Below, in pieces: positions 1 to 6,383 of a stretch of DNA of 9,298 bases (position 1 is its first letter; every line of letters begins with the position of its first letter). The DNA comes from WVZH01 sp034430425 (GTDB lineage: Bacteria > Chloroflexota > Anaerolineae > Anaerolineales > E44-bin32). The stretch covers positions 1 through 9,298 of the forward strand of contig DAOUEK010000112.1 of the NCBI GenBank assembly GCA_034430425.1, read 5' to 3'. The notes under the pieces are model-generated. The model searched no databases. It had not been told where the DNA came from and saw only the letters and a program-made list of their open reading frames with translations. A program made the translations under genes and the position numbers.

Positions 1-432
1 TTGGGGTGTATCTCCATCGTAGGTGCGCACTGGCAGCGAATCCGTCGCGTTGAGTGCGCCAAGGAAATCACCGAGTGTGGCGGCCTGGTCTTGGGAGAGG
101 GCCTTGGTTGGAAAGAGATAAAGTGCACGAGCCTGGGGAAAATTCAAGAGCGTATCCAGCACGGGGAGGTTGTAACATAGTGTTTTCCCGGAAGCAGTGC
201 CCGTGACGATGACCACGTTTTCGCCGGCCAGGGCTGCTTCTATAGCTGCGGCCTGGTGGGTGTACAGCGGGGAGATGTCGCCAGCACGCAGGGCAGATAT
301 TAGCCTCGTATCGAGGCCCTCCGGGAATGATGCGTAGCGCGCCGGACGTGGCGGAAGACGCTCCCAGGCCGACACATTTTTCATGAATTCATTGTCGAGG
401 CGCAATCGATCAAGTGCGTCTTGAATGGACAT
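1..432 (-). CDS. DEAD/DEAH-box helicase, MrfA/YprA-like (N-terminal part, cut by window edge)
   Basis: Only the first 144 residues are visible; the reading frame is open to the window edge. The sequence shows a YTHQ element at residues 57-60, a Walker A motif TGTASGKT at 77-84, a motif Ia-like PTKALSQDQ at 108-116 and YDGDT at 138-142. This set is typical of superfamily 2 helicases of the MrfA/YprA type, which carry a C-terminal cysteine-rich DUF1998 region (not visible here); in Bacillus, MrfA works in DNA repair. The family-level call is firm, but the repair role is inferred. The ATG at 432 is chosen because it is the first start in frame and residues 1-30 look like the usual family N-terminus. 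No Shine-Dalgarno sequence precedes it; a TATAAT box lies 6 bases upstream of the ATG, so translation may be leaderless. Confidence 0.85.
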   Translation of the reverse strand, partial: MSIQDALDRLRLDNEFMKNVSAWERLPPRPARYASFPEGLDTRLISALRAGDISPLYTHQAAAIEAALAGENVVIVTGTASGKTLCYNLPVLDTLLNFPQARALYLFPTKALSQDQAATLGDFLGALNATDSLPVRTYDGDTPQ

Positions 433-438
433 GGGAGA

Positions 439-444
439 ATTATA
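439..444 (-). promoter_or_regulatory. -10 box of the helicase gene, probably leaderless
   Basis: The minus strand reads TATAAT here, a perfect -10 hexamer, with six bases between it and the ATG of the helicase. A start site about 7 bases downstream of the box would fall on the A of the ATG. No good -35 hexamer is present at 16-18 bases upstream (the 17-spacer hexamer is CATTCT), so the promoter call rests on the -10 box and on the lack of a ribosome binding site. Confidence 0.4.
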
Positions 445-482
445 ACGCGCCTGTCATTTGAAGAATGGCTTCCCGTATGCGA

Positions 483-519
483 ACAACTCCCCGTGTACCC
501 ATTGCACACGGGGAGTTGT
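483..519. repeat. Perfect 14-bp inverted repeat (hairpin)
   Basis: The arms ACAACTCCCCGTGT (483-496) and ACACGGGGAGTTGT (506-519) pair perfectly around a 9-base loop, giving a very stable stem in RNA from either strand. No T-run follows on either side, so it is not a classic intrinsic terminator. It lies 47 bases beyond the stop of the small minus-strand ORF and about 40 bases before the helicase -10 box. A role as an mRNA 3' end, or as an insulator between these two units, fits the position. It occurs only once in the window. Confidence 0.7.
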
Positions 520-566
520 CTGTCGAGGTGAAAGAATAATGATTCTAAACAGAAGCCATTCGACTA

Positions 567-815
567 TCAGCAAGCACCTTGATTTGATCCGATTTTCGGG
601 GTTAAGGTCGGTTCAACGATCCCAGTATATCGCTGCTGCAGCCGTTGTCCGACGGATGTCAGCCAACCCCCAAGCCGAAATGCTGTGGTGTGGTAAAAAC
701 GGGGCCGCGGCTTCATCTCCGTCATCACTAAGCATACCCATCGCTCGTGAGCTGCCTCTCGCCGTAACTCTTCGTTTCTCGCCTCGCTTGCGATTATATC
801 GCTCCATCGTAACAT
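567..815 (-). CDS. Small basic hypothetical protein (82 aa)
   Basis: The function is unknown. The reading frame is open further upstream to a TTG at 887, but the ATG at 815 has a good Shine-Dalgarno sequence (AAAGGAAG) at suitable spacing, so I start there. The first 30 residues look like a charged helix with RNEELRREAAHERW. Residues 48-62 (LGGWLTSVGQRLQQR) look like an amphipathic helix with Gly-Trp-Leu and Gln-Arg pairs. This layout recalls short Chloroflexota proteins of unknown function, though I cannot confirm that here. The gene sits 118 bp downstream of the ArsR-type regulator on the same strand and could share its transcript. If it is not real, 433-933 would be a 500-bp gap containing only the hairpin and the helicase -10 box. 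Confidence 0.45.
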   Translation of the reverse strand: MLRWSDIIASEARNEELRREAAHERWVCLVMTEMKPRPRFYHTTAFRLGGWLTSVGQRLQQRYTGIVEPTLTPKIGSNQGAC

Positions 816-933
816 GACCCACTTCCTTTCCCGTTCACGGGCTTTATACGCTACGTTTTTCTTTCTTCTTCGGCTTGAATGACTCAATTCTGCGAATACT
901 CAATTAACGTCGAACTCACCAGCAGCAACCCTT

Positions 934-2022
934 CTACTCAAAAAAACCATCCAGTGCGTGCAAGGTCTCTCCAATGCGTTCCGTGTTCAGCTGAAAACAC
1001 TTGCCTGCTTCTGTGCGTCGTTCTATGAGATAGCCTGTAGCTGTAAGCTGCATCAAATGGCGTGAAATCGATGACTGGCTAATATTCAGCTGGTCGATTA
1101 ATTCCTGGCTGCACATTTCACCCCGCTCGCGGATGATGTCCAGGATGCGTAATCGTGTTTCATCGGCCAAAGCTGTAAGCCGAACCAGCAAATCGGAGCG
1201 TTTCAAATCAGGTGAAGTTGATTGCATACCTTCCGGAACCCTGGCTCCGAACGTCATCCAGATGATTCCATCACCATGATATTTAAGTGCGTACGGTCCG
1301 CAGTGCGTGTTCGGAACGAAGATGACCTTTTTCGCCTCGCGTACACTCTCTTCGAATTTCTCGTCCGGTTCTCTGCCGGTGATGAAATGCGCCGCCTGCG
1401 CCAGCGACATTGACGATATATCGGCCTTCTTAAACGCGGCAACGGATTCCTTCACCGTTGGCAACACCCGCTTCCACTCCTCGGCCATGTATTCCTGCCA
1501 GATGAAACGAAGGTGAGTCACAATCAATTCCCGCATGGCAGGAGGGTCAATCAGTAACTGATAGGCCGCTCGCTCGATTATTTCGTCGATCTGATCGCGT
1601 TCGAATCGGGCGTACATGAATTCGATATAGGCATTTTCGCTTTGCAGCGTGGCTTCCCAGTTGTCTTTTTGATAGTATTCACAATTCTCGGTAGATGCTT
1701 TACACAAATATGCGTTGAGAACCCTGTCCCGCAGCATAATAGGATCCGATGCCGCCAGATCATCGATGAATTCCTCGAACGATGCATGGCTGCGCTGCGG
1801 GATCAGCGCAAAGTAAAGGCCCTCGACGACCACACGGTGCCGCTCCCAATACAATGGTTCCATTTCGGCGGCGGTTCGGTTGATCCACTCGCCAAGACCC
1901 GAAAATTTTTCTACCTGGCTCAGCAGCACCAGGCTGTTCAACACGTTGAGCGCCGGTTCAACCTCGACTTGCAGTGCGGTCGTTTTGGGCGTTATGACCA
2001 ATTCTGCTTCAAGTTTTGGCAT
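934..2022 (-). CDS. ArsR-type winged-helix transcriptional regulator with long N-terminal domain (362 aa)
   Basis: The C-terminal part, residues about 277-350, is an ArsR-type winged helix: LVRLTALADETRLRILDII, then the recognition helix around SQSSISRHLMQL (315-326) and the wing. The first 270 residues form a mostly helical domain seen in the long ArsR-like proteins often labelled DUF5937; it probably senses a ligand or binds a partner, but which is unknown. The metal motif ELCVCDL of ArsR/SmtB sensors is not kept: the matching place reads EMCSQEL with a single Cys304, so metal sensing through that site is unlikely. The ATG at 2022 has a strong ribosome binding site (GGAGAGG). Upstream lie a near-consensus promoter and a perfect palindrome at the predicted start of transcription, which suggests autorepression. 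The gene is separated by 160 bp from exonuclease III and is its own transcription unit. Confidence 0.85.
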   Translation of the reverse strand: MPKLEAELVITPKTTALQVEVEPALNVLNSLVLLSQVEKFSGLGEWINRTAAEMEPLYWERHRVVVEGLYFALIPQRSHASFEEFIDDLAASDPIMLRDRVLNAYLCKASTENCEYYQKDNWEATLQSENAYIEFMYARFERDQIDEIIERAAYQLLIDPPAMRELIVTHLRFIWQEYMAEEWKRVLPTVKESVAAFKKADISSMSLAQAAHFITGREPDEKFEESVREAKKVIFVPNTHCGPYALKYHGDGIIWMTFGARVPEGMQSTSPDLKRSDLLVRLTALADETRLRILDIIRERGEMCSQELIDQLNISQSSISRHLMQLTATGYLIERRTEAGKCFQLNTERIGETLHALDGFFE

Positions 2023-2058
2023 GGTCCTCTCCGTCTTCGTTTTACCTGTTTATATACT

Positions 2059-2078
2059 ATACCCGCTATAGCGGGTAT
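2059..2078. promoter_or_regulatory. Palindromic operator at the arsR-type gene's start site
   Basis: Positions 2059-2078 form a perfect 20-bp palindrome, ATACCCGCTA followed by its exact reverse complement. It starts 7 bases downstream of the -10 box of the regulator promoter, so it covers the predicted +1 position and the early transcribed region. A homodimer of the neighbouring winged-helix protein bound here would block transcription. Binding by that protein is an inference from position and symmetry. Confidence 0.65.
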
Positions 2079-2085
2079 CTCCCAT

Positions 2086-2114
2086 AATATACATAATTAT
2101 CCCTGCGTTGTCAA
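2086..2114 (-). promoter_or_regulatory. Sigma-70-type promoter of the arsR-type gene
   Basis: On the minus strand, TTGACA (2114-2109) is followed by a 17-base spacer and TATATT (2091-2086). The -35 is perfect, the -10 has five of six consensus bases, and the spacer is optimal. The predicted start is near 2079, leaving a leader of about 57 bases that contains the palindromic operator and the GGAGAGG ribosome binding site. Confidence 0.8.
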
Positions 2115-2182
2115 GCGGCAAGAAGGCGGATTTGCTGTCCAGAATTCGAAGGGCGATGATCTTGTCGGGGCAAATGAGTGTT

Positions 2183-2959
2183 TTACCTGGGTGAATGCAG
2201 CGTCAGGCTGACCGGGCAGTGGTCAGATCCCATCACGCCAGCGTGTATCTCAGCCGCCGCTATTCGGTCCTGCAGGTCCGGCGAGCTGAAGAAATAATCG
2301 ATGCGCCAGCCCACGTTGCGCTCGCGCGCTTTTCCCCAATATGCCCACCAGCTGTATACATCTTCGGTATCGGGATGCAGGTTGCGGAATGTGTCGATAT
2401 ACCCCTGTGCAACCACCTTGTCGATCCAGGCGCGCTCCTCGGGCAGAAAGCCGGTCGATTTTTCATTTTCCTTCGGCCGTGCGAGATCGATCTCGCGGTG
2501 CGCCGTGTTCACGTCGCCGCAAAAAATCACGGCGCGCCCGTCTTCGCGTAAACGATTGCAGAAATCGAGGAACGCTTCTTTATAGGCCATCTTGTATGGC
2601 ACGCGGCTGTGATCCCTGGCCCCGTTGGGGAAGTAGGCGGCAATGAGAACGAAATCATCATAATCGGCCACAATCGTGCGTCCTTCAATATCATATTCCG
2701 CAATGCCCAAACCAAGCTCGATGGATTTTGGTTTGCCTCTGGAGAATAAAGCCACCCCGCTGTAGCCTTTACGCTCCGCCGATGCCCAATAGGCATGGTA
2801 ACCATCGGGCTGCGCCAGGTCCGGTTCCAGTTGATCGGGATGGGCTTTGGTTTCTTGAATGCAAAGAATATCGGGCTGTGTCTCCTGAAGCCAGTTCAGA
2901 AAGCCTTTGCGCTGTGCGGCGCGAACGCCGTTCACATTCCACGAGTAAAGCTGCAACAT
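2183..2959 (-). CDS. xth: Exodeoxyribonuclease III (AP endonuclease, 258 aa)
   Basis: This is a cytosolic base-excision repair enzyme that cuts DNA 5' of abasic sites and removes nucleotides from 3' ends, using a divalent metal. The family signatures appear in order: WNVNG with Asn8, CIQETK with metal ligand Glu36, AAYFPNG with Tyr109, CGDVN with Asp149 and Asn151, WRIDYFF near 218-224, and the terminal GSDHCPV with Asp246-His247. The length of 258 residues is normal for the family. The open frame extends 73 codons further upstream, but that stretch overlaps the phosphatase gene and is not family-like; the ATG at 2959 starts the canonical MLQLYSWNVNG and has AAGGAGAG at good spacing. The gene follows the phosphatase by 32 bp and is probably co-transcribed with it. 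I see no clear terminator after it. Confidence 0.95.
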   Translation of the reverse strand: MLQLYSWNVNGVRAAQRKGFLNWLQETQPDILCIQETKAHPDQLEPDLAQPDGYHAYWASAERKGYSGVALFSRGKPKSIELGLGIAEYDIEGRTIVADYDDFVLIAAYFPNGARDHSRVPYKMAYKEAFLDFCNRLREDGRAVIFCGDVNTAHREIDLARPKENEKSTGFLPEERAWIDKVVAQGYIDTFRNLHPDTEDVYSWWAYWGKARERNVGWRIDYFFSSPDLQDRIAAAEIHAGVMGSDHCPVSLTLHSPR

Positions 2960-2991
2960 CGACGTCTCTCCTTGCTGTGGCGCAGAAGACA

Positions 2992-3570
2992 TCAAGCGCG
3001 CCGGCGCTTTTCTCGGAGTTGACCTTCTAGCTCCTTGAGTTGTTCCATCTGGGAGGGCATGATGCGAATGAAGGGCCGGACGGCTCGGATTCGGGAGAGT
3101 GCCCCGGCCAGGTTGTCGCCCTCGCTCATGAAATATGCGGCGGCCATCGTCGGAGCCCGACCGATTCCGCCTGCGCAATGGATGTACACCTTGTCACCCG
3201 CTTTAACCGCCTGCTCGATAAAGGCGATCCCCTGATAGAGATGATCCAGGCTGGGAGGCGTGTCATCAATGGTGGGCAAATGGCAGTAGCGCTGCATCGC
3301 CAGGCCGTGCGCCGCGTCGTCGAATTCCACCCGCAAGTTCAACCCGGCGCGGATTCCATTGCGCATCAGTTTTGCCATACCACGCGGGCGGTATTGCGGT
3401 CCAACGTAAATCTGCGGCGTTATGCGCGTGTAGCGCAGTGTCGGGACTCCGGTCAGGAAGGTCGTCCCTCGCACCAGAAACCAGAGCAACGTCGTTCGCA
3501 CACCCTGCGTTCGCAGGCGCCCCCATACGACGGCCATTCCCTTGCGAGTCCCTCGAATGAATTTCTGCAT
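2992..3570 (-). CDS. Dual-specificity-type protein tyrosine phosphatase (192 aa)
   Basis: The signature HCX5R is complete: HCAGGIGR at 131-138, giving nucleophile Cys132 and phosphate-binding Arg138. Asp102 or Asp103 in the IDDTPP loop is the likely general acid. This is the fold of dual-specificity phosphatases, which remove phosphate from Tyr/Ser/Thr residues or from other phosphorylated ligands; the substrate is unknown. An N-terminal segment at residues 23-43 is hydrophobic (LLWFLV, then FLTGVP) and might touch the membrane, though two Arg residues nearby speak against a full membrane span. The ATG at 3570 is preferred over an upstream start at 3624 because GGAG lies 6 bases before it. 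It is the first gene of a probable two-gene unit with exonuclease III. I find no convincing promoter in 3571-3711, which it shares with the divergent TrmB gene. Confidence 0.85.
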   Translation of the reverse strand: MQKFIRGTRKGMAVVWGRLRTQGVRTTLLWFLVRGTTFLTGVPTLRYTRITPQIYVGPQYRPRGMAKLMRNGIRAGLNLRVEFDDAAHGLAMQRYCHLPTIDDTPPSLDHLYQGIAFIEQAVKAGDKVYIHCAGGIGRAPTMAAAYFMSEGDNLAGALSRIRAVRPFIRIMPSQMEQLKELEGQLREKRRRA

Positions 3571-3642
3571 GAATGTCTCCACGAGACATGAGCTTACCAC
3601 AATTCGTTGCTGGATAGAAAGCATGCAAGCGAGTATCCAAGA

Positions 3643-3671
3643 TTGACGCGAAATTTAGTAGTTAGTATAAT
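3643..3671 (+). promoter_or_regulatory. Sigma-70-type promoter of the trmB-ZIP pair
   Basis: TTGACG (3643-3648), a 17-base spacer and a perfect TATAAT (3666-3671) form a strong promoter. The predicted start is near 3678, leaving a leader of about 34 bases before the TrmB ATG. The -10 box is embedded in an inverted repeat, annotated separately. Confidence 0.85.
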
Positions 3672-3679
3672 AACTACTA
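3656..3679. promoter_or_regulatory. Inverted-repeat operator over the trmB -10 box
   Basis: The arms TAGTAGTTA (3656-3664) and TAACTACTA (3671-3679) are exact reverse complements. The six bases between them are also symmetric apart from one pair, so 22 of the 24 positions obey dyad symmetry. The element spans the whole -10 hexamer and the predicted start, so a bound repressor would exclude RNA polymerase. The TrmB-family protein encoded immediately downstream is the obvious candidate; this is inferred from position. Confidence 0.7.
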
Positions 3680-3711
3680 TTGATACGGATTGCGCAATTC
3701 CAGGACCGCTG

Positions 3712-4515
3712 ATGGATATCAAACTCGGGTTGACGGAAATTGGGTTTACGGAGTACGAGGCCAAGGTTTACATGGCCCTGCTGGGCGATCATCCGGCTAC
3801 CGGATATCAAATCAGCAAGGACTCGGGCGTGCCGCGATCGATGGTATACGAGACGTTGAATCGTCTTGTCACGCGCGGGGCGATCCTCGAATCCAGCGAA
3901 GGTCGAACAACCCTCTACCGTCCGGTTTCGCCGCAATTACTGCTCGACCGTCACGAAGCGCGGCAGATGCACCTGATCGACAATCTTCGAGAGGCGTTAG
4001 AAGTTTTATACACCGATACGTCCGAAGAGTCTGTCTGGTCCATCCGCAGCAAGTCGGCCGTCTTTACCTATGCCAAACAGATGCTCTCAGAGGCGCAGAC
4101 GGAAATCTTTCTGGTGCTCAATGATGAAGGATTGGGCGTTTTGCGGGAAGAAATCACGGCGGCCAGTGACCGTGGCGTAGCGTTGAGCATATTGCTAACA
4201 GGACAAGATTCATTCTCTCTCGGCAATGTAGCCCGACATCCCCCACTCGAGAGTGAGGTTCAGGAATTAACGGACACGTTGATGCTGGTTACAGATCAGA
4301 TGGAAGCCTTGATTGCCGATTTAAGTCAGGAAACATACGCGACCATTACGAATAGCCGTAACCTGGTGGTGATCTCTCGCCAGTTCATCTGGATGGAGTT
4401 ATTTGCGCAGCGGATATACCAGCAGCTTGGTGCAGACATGATCGAACGTTTGGGCCCGGAGGATCGCGAGATATTCGAGAGTCTTGCATTATCAGAGGGG
4501 AGTGAGGAAGAATGA
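3712..4515 (+). CDS. TrmB-family transcriptional regulator (267 aa)
   Basis: Residues about 3-75 form the TrmB-type winged helix: LGLTEIGFTEYEAKVYMALL, then YQISKDSGVPRSMVYETLNRL as the recognition region and a wing ending in TLYRPVSP. A short helical linker (about 76-100) leads to a C-terminal domain (about 105-245) of the phospholipase-D-like TrmB sensor type. At 267 residues it lacks the extended sugar-binding part of archaeal TrmB. The protein contains no cysteine, so any metal sensing would use His/Asp/Glu. The ATG at 3712 has AGGA 6 bases upstream; an in-frame TTG at 3607 lies upstream of the promoter and is rejected. The stop overlaps the ZIP start by 4 bp (ATGA), implying translational coupling, so the transporter is the likely regulatory target. 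Many TrmB proteins respond to sugars; a metal or metal-linked signal here is inference. Confidence 0.88.
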   Translation: MDIKLGLTEIGFTEYEAKVYMALLGDHPATGYQISKDSGVPRSMVYETLNRLVTRGAILESSEGRTTLYRPVSPQLLLDRHEARQMHLIDNLREALEVLYTDTSEESVWSIRSKSAVFTYAKQMLSEAQTEIFLVLNDEGLGVLREEITAASDRGVALSILLTGQDSFSLGNVARHPPLESEVQELTDTLMLVTDQMEALIADLSQETYATITNSRNLVVISRQFIWMELFAQRIYQQLGADMIERLGPEDREIFESLALSEGSEEE

Positions 4516-5258
4516 CTTCATTGACCGATACGATTATCGCGGCCACGGTCACGGTATTGGCCAACGGACTCGGCGGACTGCCGTTCGTCTTCGTCCGAAA
4601 ATTCCCGGAGGAGCTTGCCCGCCTGGGATGGGCGGGGGCCGGCGGATTGATGCTTTCGGCCTCCCTGTTTAACCTGATCATCCCCGGACTTGCAGAGGGC
4701 AGTATTGTGACGGTGGGGACCGGGATTTTCCTCGGTGCGTTTTTAATGGCGGCAACTTCGTGGTTTCTGGAAAAGCGTAAATACACACTGCATGGCGTTA
4801 GCGATGCGGGTTCGCATCGTATCATCCTCGTGCTGGCGACTCTCTTCATCCACAGTATCCCTGAAGGATTTGCCATCGGGGTCTCCTTTGGATCCGGCGA
4901 GGAAACACTCGGATTGATCATGACCATCGCCATTGCGATTCACAACATCCCCGAGGGTGTCGCCGTCTCTTTGCCCCTGAGCGCAGAAGGTGTTAGCGGA
5001 TGGAAGTGCGTGGGCTGGGCGATCTTCTCCGGTACGCCCCAGCTCTTCGCGGCGATTCCCGCCTATCTTGCTGTACTCCGTTTCCGTCCATTGCTTCCCT
5101 ATGCGTTTGGTTTCGCCGCGGGCGCCATGATCTACCTGGTGATGGAAGAGATGATCCCTGAAAGCCGCACTGTCGAGCAGCAGCGAAGGTCAAGCGCCAT
5201 GGCCGGGATGACCGGGTTCCTTTTCATGATGGCGCTGCAAATCATTTGGGTTGCCTAA
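4512..5258 (+). CDS. ZIP-family divalent metal transporter (248 aa)
   Basis: ZIP proteins bring Zn2+, Fe2+ or Mn2+ into the cytoplasm across the inner membrane. Eight hydrophobic segments can be placed at about 8-28, 40-60, 66-86, 104-126, 134-157, 167-188, 194-214 and 227-247. The metal-binding signatures are both present: HSIPEG (114-119) in the fourth segment and HNIPEG (144-149) in the fifth, with EEMIPE at 212-217 in the seventh. The loop between segments 3 and 4 is short, with only two histidines, unlike the His-rich loop of many eukaryotic ZIPs. Length fits bacterial ZupT/GufA-like members. The ATG overlaps the TrmB stop, with AGGAAG just before it. It faces a Feo iron uptake operon on the opposite strand, which makes iron or another divalent metal plausible; sequence alone does not settle selectivity. 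Confidence 0.93.
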   Translation: MTSLTDTIIAATVTVLANGLGGLPFVFVRKFPEELARLGWAGAGGLMLSASLFNLIIPGLAEGSIVTVGTGIFLGAFLMAATSWFLEKRKYTLHGVSDAGSHRIILVLATLFIHSIPEGFAIGVSFGSGEETLGLIMTIAIAIHNIPEGVAVSLPLSAEGVSGWKCVGWAIFSGTPQLFAAIPAYLAVLRFRPLLPYAFGFAAGAMIYLVMEEMIPESRTVEQQRRSSAMAGMTGFLFMMALQIIWVA

Positions 5259-5268
5259 ATCCAATTTT

Positions 5269-5288
5269 CAACGAAAAGAGCGTTGTTT
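5269..5288 (+). terminator. Weak candidate terminator after the ZIP gene
   Basis: CAACG (5269-5273) and CGTTG (5281-5285) form a 5-bp stem with a 7-base loop, followed by only three T residues. It sits in the 59-bp gap between the convergent ZIP and kinase genes, where a terminator is expected, but the stem is short and the T-run poor. Confidence 0.2.
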
Positions 5289-5317
5289 ACTCGTTCGGGC
5301 TTTTGGACAGCAATTGA

Positions 5318-6352
5318 CTATGCCGTGTCCGATAGTAAACCAAGCGCTTCTTCGACGAGAGCTTTGCGGTATGTCCTCGACAACCACCCATTGCGGGCGA
5401 TCCGTAGAGTGCTCGAGCCCTGATAAAAACGAGCCCGCGCCAGGACCGCCTCAGAACCGCCATCGCGTTCTTGTTGCGAGATGTATCGCTGTCGCAGGAT
5501 TTCGACCAATCGCGTGGTTTCCTGCGGGTTGCCGCCCTCCTGTTTGATGGTGTGAGAAACCTCGGCCAGTAATCGACCCAAATCGGCTGCGGGATCTGTT
5601 ACCTTGGCCCGTTCCCAATCGATGGCGATGATGCCGCCCTTTTGCGGGATAACAAAGTTGGTGCTTGTGGCATCGCCGTGGATTAAACATGGATTGAATG
5701 TTGACATATCGGGTTTCGCCTGCCAGGCGTCGATCAACCGCGAGAGTTTGCGGCGCAGGAATGGACGCCGCTTTACGACACCATATCGGCTGAGGGTGTC
5801 GATGATCTTTCTGGCTTCTTGTGCAGCCGGATCGAAGGATGGCGTTTCATTGGGGCGCGGACTGAGTCTGTGTAAGTTTCTAAGAAGCTGCGCCGCACTT
5901 TCTAAGGCCGGGCGCAAGATTCCCGGATGGCTTCGGCGAATAGCGATCGTGTCCTCCAAAGTAAGTCCTTCAACATGCTCAAGAAGCAAAACGCCGCGAA
6001 AAACGCCCAGTGGTATTACGGCACGCATTGCGGTGACGCCCCGGAATATCTCACAGGCAATTTTATTAAAGTGGATTTCACGATTGGCATATTTTTCGGC
6101 CTCGCTCCCCGTCTTGGCCGAATAAAATTTCGCGACGATTGTTTTAAGCGTATCCTTCTCCCGGTAGATGTACACCGCCGACGATAGACGTGCTGCTTGC
6201 CACTCCCGGTTTACGTCACCCATCTTTAATATTTCCAGGCCGATGAATTTTTCCAAAGCCTCTGTGCCGATAGGCGAGAACCAATCACTTTCGCTTTGAT
6301 CGGAACGGGAGGGTGGGGCAAGAATCAAGGAAGAAGATGAGATATTATCCAT
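5318..6352 (-). CDS. Aminoglycoside-phosphotransferase-fold kinase, substrate unknown (344 aa)
   Basis: The core of an APH/choline-kinase-like phosphotransferase is visible. Lys75 in TIVAKFY is the likely ATP-binding lysine, with Glu92 in NREIHF as its partner. The Brenner-type catalytic loop HGDATSTN carries Asp227 and Asn232, and IAIDWE carries metal-binding Asp245, followed by DPAADLGRLL, a typical family continuation. So the enzyme should be active. The family phosphorylates small molecules (sugars, amino alcohols, antibiotics) or protein residues, and nothing in the sequence identifies the substrate. The first 50 residues are Ser-rich and then unassigned. The ATG at 6352 is preferred over an upstream in-frame start at 6403 because AAGGAT precedes it and the upstream part overlaps the FeoC-like gene. 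It lies 31 bp after that gene, making it the last member of the feo transcription unit. A resistance role is unlikely in this setting. Confidence 0.82.
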   Translation of the reverse strand: MDNISSSSLILAPPSRSDQSESDWFSPIGTEALEKFIGLEILKMGDVNREWQAARLSSAVYIYREKDTLKTIVAKFYSAKTGSEAEKYANREIHFNKIACEIFRGVTAMRAVIPLGVFRGVLLLEHVEGLTLEDTIAIRRSHPGILRPALESAAQLLRNLHRLSPRPNETPSFDPAAQEARKIIDTLSRYGVVKRRPFLRRKLSRLIDAWQAKPDMSTFNPCLIHGDATSTNFVIPQKGGIIAIDWERAKVTDPAADLGRLLAEVSHTIKQEGGNPQETTRLVEILRQRYISQQERDGGSEAVLARARFYQGSSTLRIARNGWLSRTYRKALVEEALGLLSDTA

Positions 6353-6383
6353 TGCAGTGATCCTTTGAGAGATCGGAAGTAAT

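Noticed and set aside
483..519. CRISPR repeat or transposon end
   Set aside because: The inverted repeat is single-copy in the window, with no spacers, no transposase gene and no flanking target duplication visible.
793..798. TATAAT on the minus strand inside the small ORF
   Set aside because: No -35 hexamer at proper distance (the 17-spacer hexamer is TGGGTC), and it would start transcription inside the coding frame.
458..817. 119-residue plus-strand open frame
   Set aside because: It lies antisense to the small minus-strand ORF and across the hairpin, has no ribosome binding site of note and shows no recognisable protein features.
613..822. Alternative minus-strand frame starting with GTG at 822
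   Set aside because: It overlaps the 82-residue ORF in another frame; the ATG at 815 has better Shine-Dalgarno spacing and a more protein-like sequence.
1642..2211. 189-residue plus-strand frame
   Set aside because: It is antisense to the ArsR-type gene and runs through its promoter and operator; the minus-strand protein is clearly a known family.
2960..3178. 73-codon upstream extension of exonuclease III
   Set aside because: It overlaps the phosphatase coding region, looks like shadow sequence, and the ATG at 2959 has a strong ribosome binding site and the family's canonical N-terminus.
3040..3591. 183-residue plus-strand frame
   Set aside because: It is antisense to the phosphatase gene, which has a complete HCX5R active site; no features support the plus-strand frame.
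5318..6352. Aminoglycoside resistance gene
   Set aside because: Only the general phosphotransferase core is shared; the gene sits at the end of an iron uptake operon with no mobile element nearby.
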